Assembly (NCBI GenBank): GCA_000708835.1
Contig: DF237028.1
Coordinates: 126,891-190,890, forward strand
From: Klebsormidium nitens
Taxonomy: Eukaryota > Streptophyta > Klebsormidiophyceae > Klebsormidiales > Klebsormidiaceae
Direction: 5' to 3'
Length of the DNA stretch: 64,000 nt
A program made the position numbers and the translations under genes. Positions 24,656 through 39,800 of the stretch are shown here, piece by piece (within the stretch, counting starts at the first letter, position 1; the number at the start of each line of letters is the position of its first letter). The notes under the pieces were generated by a model, which had not been told where the DNA came from, did no database searches, and was given only the letters and a program-made list of their open reading frames with translations.

Positions 24656-27600
24656 ATGGCTGAGCATGTGGTCACCGAGATTGACGAAGCGGCAGCTGCC
24701 AGTGAAGGCCAGCCTCTTCTTGGCAGGCCTGAGGGTTTGAAGGCAATTGCCACGTCCAATGCAAGCGGCCGACGGTTGGCGTCCTTGGACGTTTTTAGAG
24801 GACTCACAATTGCGGTGCGTGTTTTCTTTCCAGAAACAAGCATTGCCTTTTTCTTAACTGATGCGCTGCTTCCTTCGGTTGTTGATTGGAGTTGCAGGTG
24901 GTCGAGTAGTGACCTCATTCTATGCTGACCAAGTTCTCGACTAGTAAGTGCCAGCGTTTTACCTGTGGATGTCATGCTTCTTTCTGCCCTTGCTAGTCTT
25001 TGGTTGTCGTAAAAGCTTCTCCCAGCTCCTTTCCTTCACTTCCTTGATACTCTTTTCTACTGAACATGAGACAAACTTCTTCCAGCCTCTTCTTGACCCA
25101 AAAATTACCACCGGCTGCTCGCGATGCAGGTCATGATCTTGGTGGATGATGCCGGCGGCGTGTACCCTGCCATCAATCACGCCCCCTGGGACGGTATCAC
25201 GCTGGCTGATTACGTGATGCCCTTCTTCTTGTTCATCATCGGCGTCGCTATGGCTATCGTCTTCAAGGTAAGATTTATCTTCTCAAAAACAAGTGTCTTT
25301 GGTCAAGCTTTGAGCAAAGGAACTTGATAAGTCCCTGAGAGAATATCAAGTGGCTCAGAACATCGTCACATTCTGCGGGTGTTGAAACCTGATTCCTGGC
25401 CGTTATTGCAGAGGGTAACCTCCCCCCAAGCGGCCGCCTGGAAGGTGGTGGTGCGCGCGGTCAAGCTGTGCGCACTCGGCGTCGACCTGCAGGGTCTGGC
25501 AAGCCGCCCTCTCCTCCAGTCCATTGCTGTGTCCGCTCACCGCTTCTTGCTGAGCGGTGCGGAGATCTGAGGGGGATTGTGTGGGGCATGGAGGTTGTCA
25601 GACGATGCGCATGGGCTCGTCACTGTTTGACAATCATGGTTGTCAAAGTGCCTCTTGAGTCGACGACTTTAAGATTGCAAATTGGTCGAATGCCAATCTA
25701 GGTCAACGACTTTCGAACTTTGGGATTGGTTCAGAAGGCAAGCCCACCTTTTCTGGACCAGCTTGGAGGCTGCACTTTTTCCCCCAGTCCTTGTGATACA
25801 TGTCGTGATTTGGATTGTGTTACATAGGCCTGTCGGCAGCTTGTTTATAGGTTCATTTGCCTTCGTGACGAACTTCAAACAGCAATCAATTCTTTGTAGT
25901 GTCCATATCTCGGGTCGAGCTTCTGTCATTCCAAAAACAATATTCGTACAGGTCGTTCTTACGACCTTTTCACATCCCTTGAACGAGCTTGTTCGATCCC
26001 TAGCTGGGAGACCCTTGAAAGCATGAAAATCTTTCTTGAGCCTACATTGCAAAAGGGAGAGACTGTCTCATCGCATCTTACTTCTGATGTGAAGCTCATG
26101 AACAAGATCAAGAGGCTTCTTTTTGGACAGAGAGATGTATTTTGCGCCAGAACTCGTTGGCATACTTGTAATCCTTCCCTAAACACCGACTTTCCTTTCG
26201 TCAGCACCCTTCTTTCAACACCCCCAGCCTTTCCACGAACTTGACTTCAAGCTCGGCCGCCTCAGCAGCACTTCTTGTTTCTTTGCAACTTATAGTCCAT
26301 GAAGCTTCCTCGTCGCTCGCTTCCAATTCACTGGTCAACAGGACGTTTTCCCGTCTTTCTGCAGGGGACTTCGTACCTCAGCTCCCGGAATGTTAGGCAT
26401 TCGGCATAAAGTCAACGGAACTCTATTGGGTCTTTGTTTGTCCTTGTGTCCCTGACGGTCCAAGCGTCATAGATCTTCGTCAAAGCCTGATCAACCTCCG
26501 TCGTTGATCACTCTCCTCTTTCTTTCTCCAGGGGGTTTCTACCGCAGCCGCCCCGGCAGTGTGGCCATCAGCATGGACCTCACACGTCTCCGCTTCACGG
26601 GCATCCTCCAACGAATTGCCTTTGCTTACATCATCGTCGGTGCATGTGAGATCAGCGTCCCTGCGCCGACGAGCGTACGGCGGGGCGCTGCTTTTCTCTA
26701 CCAACATTACGCATTGCACTGGTGAGTAGGGCCTCCTTACACGAAACATAAATTCACGTCAGTTGGCTTGCTTTCTTCACCGCCAATTGTTTCTCTGTGT
26801 TGTAGCTTGTCTCTTGATTGAGGACGCAAACCAGGTGCTCTATCAGTCTCCTCATGCCAGCACCGCTCCAATCGATGCCCACGAGCCACCTCTTAGATGG
26901 CTAGTCAAGTGGTTAGATTGTGACAGCAGACGCTGGTCTCGCAGGATTGTGTCTGGAGTGTTAGCTGTAATCTACCTCGCCCTCATGTACGGGTTGTACG
27001 TGCCGGACTGGCAATTCGAGGCTTCTGAAACTGGCGAGCTGCGGACGGTAGGCTTCGCTTCCTTCGTCATTTGGTCGCCCACTCGTTTCCTATTACGAGC
27101 TGGTTCCGTGACACCCCCGAAAGACATGCATGGCTTCCAAAGTCAACTTCTCCTTTGCCGCGGCTGAAGACACGCTCTGTCGGACAAAAAAATGAAAACC
27201 AGGTCGAGAAGTTCTTTGTTTGGCGCGTCGCTCCGAATTTGAAGGTCCCAGAGTCCTGCCCATAATGTACTCTGCACCCTTAATGTCCTCTTCAGACTCT
27301 GATGAGGAGTTCGCGCGTTGCAACTGCAGGTCGTGTGCGGCACCCGGGGCAGCCTGACGCCCCCGTGCAGTGCGGTGGGCTACGTAGACCGGCTCGTGCT
27401 AGGCGTCAAGCACTTGTACCGGTTCCCAGCGTACAAGCGCTCCAAGGTGGGCTCTCTTGCTGACAATCGACAAGGACCTCAGTTTTCAAAACACCCGAAG
27501 AAGTCTCTTTCTTTTCTCTACCATAATAGGGTGAGTCCAATTCCGTTTACAGATGTCACCAGATCGCTCCCTGGAATATGGTGTGGATCACTGGAAACGA

Positions 27601-30600
27601 AAGGCCCGGGGTTTTCCATTCGGCCCTTCATCGAATAAGTCGGGGGCCTGACCTGCAACCTACCGAACGCTTTTGTTGCGATGATCACAAAGAACCTTGG
27701 AAAGGAATTTTGAAATGTGCATCTTGAAGGGAAAGCCGGAAGGAGTCGCGTTGAAACGTATCTTCGAATTCAAAAGTGAGAAGCCACTGCAGCGAGGACC
27801 GATGATCGCCAACAATTGTCACCACTCTGTATCTATAGTCCTCTACCCGACTTCTGTCGCTCAAGCTTTTCACAAGCCAACTGTTTCTTGTGCGACTTGA
27901 TGCTTCCAATGCGTCCGTTTCGACTCGCTGGGCCTACTACTTTGATGGTTTCTACCCACGTAGATTGATGGACTCTCAATCTCGATATGGCGCGACAGTA
28001 CGTTTCTGCTTCCTGGCAGGCCTTCGGCCTGACCCGTGGTCCGTCGTTTCTGACAAAGCTTGTTGAAAGGCTCTTTCCAGAGCTTGGATGAGCCGTACAT
28101 CTGACTCGTACGCCTTTCGCGGCTCATTCGGTACACCTGAACCCAAAAACAAGGTACGCCTGAACCCGATAACAACGTTCCTTCACTGAAACAAGATGGT
28201 CTACGAACGAGCAGATTCTTTTGGCGCGCCTCTTGTTCCAAAGTTACAGGCGCGCCTCTTGTTACGAAGTTACAGTTAACAATATCATGAACCGCATCGG
28301 AATCTTGCGCCAAAGTCTTCCGTTTGGCCGCTATGTGTCCGATGCTTCCGTAAAGCCTGAATACGGAAACCGATTCTATTCAGGAGTGCAGTATGGACTC
28401 CCCCGGGTCCGGCCCTCTTCCCCCGGGCGCCCCAGTATGGTGTCAGGCGCCGTTTGATCCTGAAGGCGTTCTCAGCTCCGTTTCCGCGGTACTCAGCTGC
28501 TTCATCGGAATGCACTTTGGCCACGTGCTGGTGCACTACCAGGTATGCGCGCGAGCAGCTCTCACCATTCCTGTTTTTCATTGGTCCTGAGCTGTTAGCG
28601 AGTACTGTCAATACTGGAATCTTTGCGTTCTCGAGCTTCTTAGACACAATCGCATGGGTAACAGGCTGCTTTTAGCGAGGTTGAAGCTTGCACCAAAGAA
28701 CAGAAGAACGGAAAGAAAGAAGAGCCGGTCTGCCTCGGACAGTCAAATAGCGAGCCGCTCTCGACTACGAGCTGCGACGCTTTTGCCTAACTCCTTTTCT
28801 TGAGACACAGCGCATTATTGGCCGCATCATACCTTTATCGCGGACCCAGCAGTTCCAACCCCGAAAGTCGGAGCAGACCTTACGTTGCACCGCTATACGG
28901 GAAGCCGTTGACGTGCGTCTTTGCCTTGATTTCCCAACCGCATGCGACTTGAGTTTGTACAGGATCAAATTTGGAATCAGACACCCGCAGTCCGTGTAGA
29001 CAACGCCGGTTCGACGGCCCCTGTATCGTTTTCTCTCTAGTTATCTCTTCTTTCGTCCGGAGAAGCCAGGCCGAAAGAGAAAGGTGAAAGGTCGAACCAC
29101 CCTCTTGTGGGCTGAACGTGGCGAATGGATTTTGACAGGGCCACGCGGAGCGGATACACCACTGGCTACTGCTCGCGGTCCCGCTGACGCTGGCGGGCGG
29201 GCTGCTTCACGTGGCAGGTAGGATTTCACGTCGGCCTGACGTCATCTTTCGGTCTCTCAAAGTCCCCCGTCTCCAAGTCAACGCCCTGACGATCACGGAA
29301 AGGGAAAGGGTATGTGGCAGAAAAACGGTGCTGCTGTTGGAAGGCCCTTGCGGTTCCTTGAAACTTCATGCAGAATTTGTAGACTCAAGGAGTCGTTTCG
29401 TCGCGGTGATGTTAAAGTAGCGAAGCGGTAGGAATCCGTGTTCTTCAGCGTGCCCTTTATATCGAGAGCTCGCAAAGTGCGACCTTTCAATCCAATGACG
29501 TTCCAGATAGGGGCCAGTCTGCAAATCGCCTTGCTTTTGCTTCTCGGAGCCTGTGGTCTTCCTTGCACATCGGCATGTATAATAACCAAAACCAAGTGGA
29601 TAGACATTCTCGAGAACGAACATGAATGTTTGTCGTATTTGCGTTTCTTGGCGACAGGTTTTTCATTCAACAAGATGATCTACAGCATCAGCTACGCCCT
29701 GTTCACCGGCGGCGCTGCGGGCCTCGTCTTCACCGCCTTCTATTACGTGGTGAGTTCGGCGTCCGCCTCGACCGCGTTTACTAGCAGCTGGTCGCCCTTT
29801 CTGCGGCAGGATCCGAGCCTTACTCCTGCCGTTCTTCTTGCATGTACATTACCCTTACATGATCAAGCACAACCCGTACTCACTCCATGTACAGACTTCT
29901 AGTCGATCACAGTACCACCATAATGAGGCTGTCTAAGGACTTTTGGTTGACTCGCAATACAACCAGAATAGGATTATTTGCGACAGCTTGCGTCACCATG
30001 TCGGCTTCTCGTGCCAGGTGGACGTACTTCGGATCCGCACACCGTTCCGCCTCCTCGAGTGGATGGGCCTCAACGCGCTGCTCGTGTTTGTGCTGGGTGC
30101 GTGCGGCATCCTAGAGACAGGCCTGCGCACACTCTACTGGGTCCGCCCAGAACAGAACCTGGTACGCTCTTTCTCGTCTTCGGGGCTGCTTTCTGCTTCC
30201 GGAACTGCACACTCTTCGTGAAAGATATTTCTTTCTTGACTCCTTTTCTGTTAACGTCTAAATCACGGACTTGAAAGGCGGGTAAACTCCGCTCGGAGGA
30301 CTCGTGTCAGGCGTCCAACAGCCATAGTGCAACGTTCTCGAGTTCCATAATCCGGAGTGTTTCACTCTTTAGAGAGGGCAACGGCGTTGCTCGTTGATTT
30401 CAATCAGCCTTTTCCATGGCCACTTTTTGCCCGTGCGTGCACTTGTGCGGCTGGTCCCTTGCGTGTGTAGTTGTTTCACCAAGTGTGTCACCGGTTCCCG
30501 CATGCCACCAAGGTTGCCGTGTCCCCAAGGGCGCAAGGAATGCATGAGCTTGAGTCGTGAAAGCTGTCTCAACTGCAAGGTCTAACGGTAAACATGAACT

Positions 30601-30762
30601 TGTCTTTGTTTTGTGCAGATTGATATTGCTCAGCGGCACGTGTTTCAACACTTCATAGGCGACCCAGCCTTTGCATTCTTGATGTACGTGATCACAAAGA
30701 TAGTCTTCTGGTGCTTGGTTGCCGGCGTCCTCCATAGACAGCGGTGGTACTGGAAATTTTGA
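24656..30762 (+). CDS. Heparan-alpha-glucosaminide N-acetyltransferase-like membrane protein
   Basis: Eleven exons join to about 489 aa: 24656-24814, 25130-25267, 25412-25493, 26532-26645, 26806-27047, 27330-27446, 28384-28542, 29139-29217, 29658-29749, 30018-30161, 30619-30762. Human HGSNAT acetylates terminal glucosamine across the lysosomal membrane; plant homologues have no heparan sulfate and their substrate is unknown. Diagnostic blocks are SLDVFRGLTIAVMILVDDAG, NHAPWDGITLADYVMPFFLF (His70 aligns with the acetyl-accepting histidine), GILQRIAFAYIIV, MYGLYVPDW, CSAVGYVDRLVLGVKHLYR, CQAPFDPEGVLSS, GMHFGHVLVHYQ, RTPFRLLEWMGLNALLVFV and the terminal WYWKF. About ten membrane spans are predicted by eye. 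A splice choice near 26.7-26.9 kb is ambiguous (see findings). The stronger-context ATG at 24656 was chosen over 24530. Confidence 0.88.
28130..28175. repeat. 23-bp tandem duplication in an HGSNAT-like intron
   Basis: Two adjacent 23-bp copies (28130-28152 and 28153-28175) start GGTACACCTGAACCC and GGTACGCCTGAACCC and differ at three positions. They lie in the intron before exon 7. Confidence 0.8.
28223..28274. repeat. 26-bp tandem duplication in the same intron
   Basis: Two adjacent 26-bp copies (28223-28248 and 28249-28274) both start GGCGCGCCTCTTGTT and end AAGTTACA, with two differences. The stretch lies about 110 bp before the exon 7 acceptor. Confidence 0.8.
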
Positions 30763-31948
30763 TCGCACTGGAGATGCAACTAAGTTTGCAACTTGCTTTT
30801 GTGTACGCGCGCAAGTCCTATTTCATCCAATTCATCCAAGATTCGTATCGTCTGGTTTACCTCCTGCAATCATCCGTCCAGCTTCTGACATGCATTTCAC
30901 GATGATTCTAATCACCACAGCTTAGAGGCATTAAGTTCCCCCTTGACTTTGCTGCTCAACGTTGAATGAAATGATCTTTGAGCTTGCCCACGCGTGATTG
31001 TTTCCCAACTTGACATAGGTCTAGGAACCCGAGTCTTCCAAGGAGTGAATATCTAAGCCAAAGCTACTGGAAGTGTGAAGCTAGATACTATAGTTTCCAT
31101 GAAATTACTCATGCATGATCCGGATGCATAGATTGAAACATCATACCGCTTGACTGTAGTCTGAGCTAGATCAACTTAAAGCTCTTGAATAGCTAGTTGT
31201 AGAATTACAAAAGTTGTTGCATGTGTTGGCTGCAATGATGCCGCCCGGCTAGCTGGGCCACATAATCATGCATGGCTAGGGCGCAACGTGAGCTCATGAC
31301 AATTGGAAGATCGATCAACCGCGCGGAACGCCTAGCTAGAGCTAGCTAGCTAGATACCCGGCCCCGCGCCGGGTGAAATTAGTACGTCGACCAATGCTCT
31401 CGGCTTAAGCGCTGGCCTGTGAGCCAATCTACAGAAGCGGTGACACTGAAATTAGCAGTACACATGATTCAGTAAATAGAATATAAGCAATCTAGCTACT
31501 CCCTGGAGTAGCTACATTCTTGGTCCTTACTAGGTCCTAATAAGCTGTGCGCAAAGGCCGTGTGGAAGAACCGATCGAGCTAGGTACGTGTACCCACGCT
31601 GAGACCATGATTCGACTCGTATACATACGTAGTGATAGGTGCCTATAAGAAAGTTTAGAAGTTTTGACAGACGGTTGACCACAAAACCCCTGCGTTTCTT
31701 CTAAGTGCGCAACCTCACAGACTTGTGCTAATACCGTGTGACAGTATTCCGTGATCTCTTCAAATCGAAATGCTTTCGAAATCTCAAGTCTCTCCTTCCG
31801 ACGTATCCCAAAAAAATGGTGGCTAAACTAGGCTCGACAAACTGCTCCATCGTGAACTTCATTCTCAAGGATAGTCATTGTAACTGAAATCAACCAGTGT
31901 CATGATGTTCGATTGGCACTTTAATGCTTGGAACCCTTCGCTTTGAGC
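30763..31948. other. Intergenic between convergent HGSNAT-like and AAT genes
   Basis: AT-richer spacer with TAGC-rich strings near 31333-31355 and several small palindromes. No coding exon, tRNA or repeat family is recognised. Confidence 0.5.
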
Positions 31949-35884
<3,936 letters not shown>

Positions 35885-36843
35885 GTTGGGTTGCTGCCCG
35901 GGCCCACAGAGAAGACAAGACAATCCGACAAGCGCAGCAAGCGGAAGAGAATGCTGCTTTCTCCTGCCTTCACTACAGCACTGCCGCACTTGCAGCCTGT
36001 TGCGACTTGAGTCTCGAGTATTCAGTGGAGAAAGCTTCCATGCAAGCTACGGTAGTTCTAATTTCCAACTTCCAAGTCCAGTCGGACTGCTGAGTCAGCT
36101 GGCACTTTCCTCTGGTATCAATCGGTGAGATCAGTCTTCTTCGGCTCGTACGCTCTTCTCACCGAAGAGGAGAGCAGGTAGGTACGTGCCCGATTCTCTC
36201 TGATCGCCCACCCACGTGCTGCCACATGGCTGCTGCTGGTGCCCAGCATGATTTGGCCGCGGCGCCTGCTCCGACCTGCTCGACGAGCCTCGACCAGCTC
36301 TGCTCGATCTGAATCTAGCTCTAGAGTCTAGCCCTGGCCCTGGGCCTGTTGGACCTGGCCCTGGGCCTGCCAGGGCCTTGCCCTAGGACTCGGAGTCTAG
36401 ATCATGGCCAGCCCCCGCTTAACTTCAGGCCACAGATCTTAAATTTCCACTGTTTAACAGCACGTACGAGGGGTGCAAAAAGTCGCTTGGAACGAGAGGA
36501 AAAACCTGCATTGCGACTTGATGCAAGACATTGAAGACTTTTGCAACGTGTGGTTTGGTTGCAGCAGATGGTTACTCACAACAATGCATTCTGGTCCTGA
36601 TTCACAAGAAAATGTGAGTGTCTGCATCAAGAAAATAATACCAAAATAGGACCAAAATAGTGTGTTCGCAGCAATATCTGCATAGCTTATTCCGTTTTGG
36701 AGAAAGTTTCAGCGTGAGCTCGTGCTGAGGACACGTCTGTTGTACCCCTCCAACATCAGGATACCAGGGTCCCTGATCGTGGATGTAAGTTAGAAAGTTC
36801 AGAGGTTCTACGCCCAATTTGGAAAGTTATCCAGGTGTATAAG
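35885..36843. promoter_or_regulatory. Spacer between divergent AAT and prolidase genes
   Basis: This 959-bp region should carry both promoters. It includes the CCTGG-rich repeat at 36333 and otherwise no open frame of note. Confidence 0.4.
36333..36369. repeat. Duplicated CCTGGCCCTGGGCCTG
   Basis: An exact 16-base string occurs at 36333-36348 and again at 36354-36369, a 21-bp period, inside a longer stretch rich in CCTGG, CTCGA and CTAGA words. Confidence 0.75.
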
Positions 36844-39800
36844 ATGGTGGTTGAGGAGGGAACCGCACCGCCGGCAAAAGCTATGGAGACAGACAAGAAG
36901 TTGATTAAGAAGCCGGTCAATCAGCCCAGGTTTGAGAAGTACGTCGTGCCTATGTCCTTACACGCAGAGAACCGGGCAAAACTTGTGAAGGCCTTGGGCG
37001 AGACATTGAGTGCTGCAGGGAAGGAGAACGGCGTCGTTCTGTTGCAGGTCAGTCGACTTGGTCAGTCAATGTGGTCAGTCTTCAAAAAGTGCGTTCTTAC
37101 TGCAGTAAGTGAAGAAGGCAGTGAATCTACTAAGGCATGAACGAACTCCCAATTTGTGAGATCAACAATGTGGAAGCATACTGCCCATATGTATTTGCAA
37201 ACAGACTTCTTGCCAAGAGTGGTCAGCTTCTCCATGTTCTTGTCAAAGCAGACCCCACAGTTGGAGTGTCCTCTGGATTTCAGAGGGTGTCTCAAGATCC
37301 CTTGACTTTAGTATGTAGGCTTGTAGAGAAACAATTCAGAGAATGAGGGGCCCAAGAGGCGCTGTCTCATTCCATCGCGTCTCTTCCTCTGCTGCAGGGC
37401 GGAGAACAGCAGACCAGATATGATACCGATCACGAGCCTCTGTTCCGCCAGGAGAGCTACTTTGCCTACCTCTTCGGAGTCACTGAGGCTGGCTTCTATG
37501 GAGCTGTGGTGAGTGCCTGGAGAAGTGTATCAAGGATACGTCTCTGCTTCTCAGTGCAGCCAATGAATCCCAATACTAGAGTAGATCCCGTCAGTAGTAG
37601 TCCATCAATTCATCACACCCAGGATTTGAATGTTGGCTTCTAGTCTAAGTATCCAATGACTGTGTTCCATTGTTGCGCCAGGACGTTGCAACAGGCAAGA
37701 GCATTTTGTTTGCCCCGCGGCTGCCTTCCGAGTACGCCATCTGGATGGGCAAGATCCAGCCCCCACAGCATTTCAAGGTGCGCCCCGTCTGTCTACTGTA
37801 CTGGTCCGGAACACTGTGAAAATAGGGCCCTCGATATGTTTGAGTGGATTTTTGATCACCCTCTTTGAATCGTTCTTTGAATCGGTCTTTGAGGACCCTC
37901 CTTGAATTTTCCTTTCAGCAGCTCATACTGGAGGAATTGTCTCTAGAATTGCCCATTTTGATATTCGATGAAGTCTATTGTCTCTTGTCCAAACAGGCCC
38001 GTTGTCGGTCAATGACAGGTATGGATACAATCTGGTAACCAGCGTAGTTTGTTTTTCCTACATAGCTGCAGGGCGCCCGCTTTTTGCGCGGAGAATGTTT
38101 TAAACGTTTGAAGATTCTCCGATAACTCTCCTGATCAGTAGACTAGCTTTCTTCCTGTACTGCGTACTAATGTATTATCAAGTGTTGTCATGTGCTGTTG
38201 GCTGCTTATGTGACAGACTTCACTTCAAACTTGATCAGAGTTGACCCGTACTCGTCATCTAGAACGTCTCTAATCTTCCTCAGCAAAAGTCTGCGTTTGA
38301 TTAGTCAGGTCCGCAAGCCCAGCCAACCAAAGCCCTGGAAAAGTACTTGGAAGCTAGCCTCACAGCAATCCTGACAGAGGTTTTGACTATACCCTGTGAT
38401 ACAGGACAAATACGAGGTCGACGAGGCTAAATACGTTGACGAGCTGTCGGCAACGCTGATGGAACTGGGCGGAGAGGGCGGCGCTCCAACCCTGCTGCTG
38501 TTGCACGGGAAGAACAGCGACAGTGGGAGTTGGGCCGCGCCTGCTGAATTTGAGGTAGGTCTCTGACAGGCAAACTTGATCTAGTGGAAGAGAAGTCAAC
38601 TTCCAGCCTTGTGATTCACAATTGCTGACAGTTGGTGGTGATTTCTCTTCTTCCTAGTCAACAGTCATTGGGAGATTCACAACCTGAGACGCCTTCTTTG
38701 GTCCATGGCCCTGTTTTCATCACGGTATTGTTTATGATTGAGAAAGCGAGAAAGCTTTGCGGGACAAACTACGGTCATGTCAAAGCTCTTGGCAATCGAG
38801 GCACCCCCTCTTTCACTCCGGCAGAACACTAGAGCGAGCGCTCCAGGCTTTAATCGGTCTCTCTTTCTGGCAGGGCATTGGAAGCTTCCTGGTCGATAAG
38901 ACGACGCTGTTCCCCGTCTTGAGCGAGTGCCGCGTCCGTAAGAGCCAAGCGGAGCTGGACCTGTTGAGATATGTTAATAGAGTCAGCACGGCAGCCCACA
39001 TCGAGGTAGGCCCAATTCTCAAATCAGTCATTCTAGTCTTGAGCTGCTTGAACGTGCATCTATCGCTGGTCGATACTGGGCAACTTCTGTGGTGGGTCCT
39101 TAAATCGAGGTTCGAAAGAATCTCGCCCACATCTTCCGTCGTCTTTTCAGTACTGTTATCTTGTCAGAAACTTTCACGTGGTAATGTGACGCTCAGATGA
39201 TTGCTTGGTCGTAAGCCCCTAGCTTGCTATGTATAGTTCCGTTTACAACGATTTCAGTTATAACACCACTTATTTTGATTGGCAAAGCAAAAAAGAATCA
39301 CTTATTTGGATCAAGCGTAGCCTGCGCAACAAAAAGAAAACGGACAAATCGACCGCGGTCTACTAGACTTGGTCAACGAATGTTTTCCTTGGTTCACCCC
39401 CCCGTTACGCTGCAGGTGATGCGGCGCGTGAAGCCGGGCATGACGGAGTACCAGCTGGAGAGCCTGTTCCAGCACTTTTGCTACTTCGAGGGGGGGTGCC
39501 GCCACTGCTCCTACACGTGCATCTGCGCAAGCGGGGACAACGCGGCCACGCTGCACTACGGCCACGCGGGCGCGCCCAATGACAAGGCGAGCGCGCGCGT
39601 ATCGCTCTTCCATGATGGTCCTTCGCCTTCTTCTCTGGTTTTGTCACGGATTGCAGGCTTTGAGCTTTGTTGTGCTGTTGTCGTTCCTGTCAACAATAGA
39701 AATAAGTGGTCGAACATCTTTTGATTTAGAGTGGACCATCGTGCCAGCTGTCAACTTTGTTTCCGCTTCTTTTCTCGTGTCGGAATAGCGGGTGAAAGAG

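Noticed and set aside
31333-31355. CTAGCTAG-rich stretch
   Set aside because: A short run of self-complementary GCTA words, common in AT-rich spacers and too short to call a satellite.
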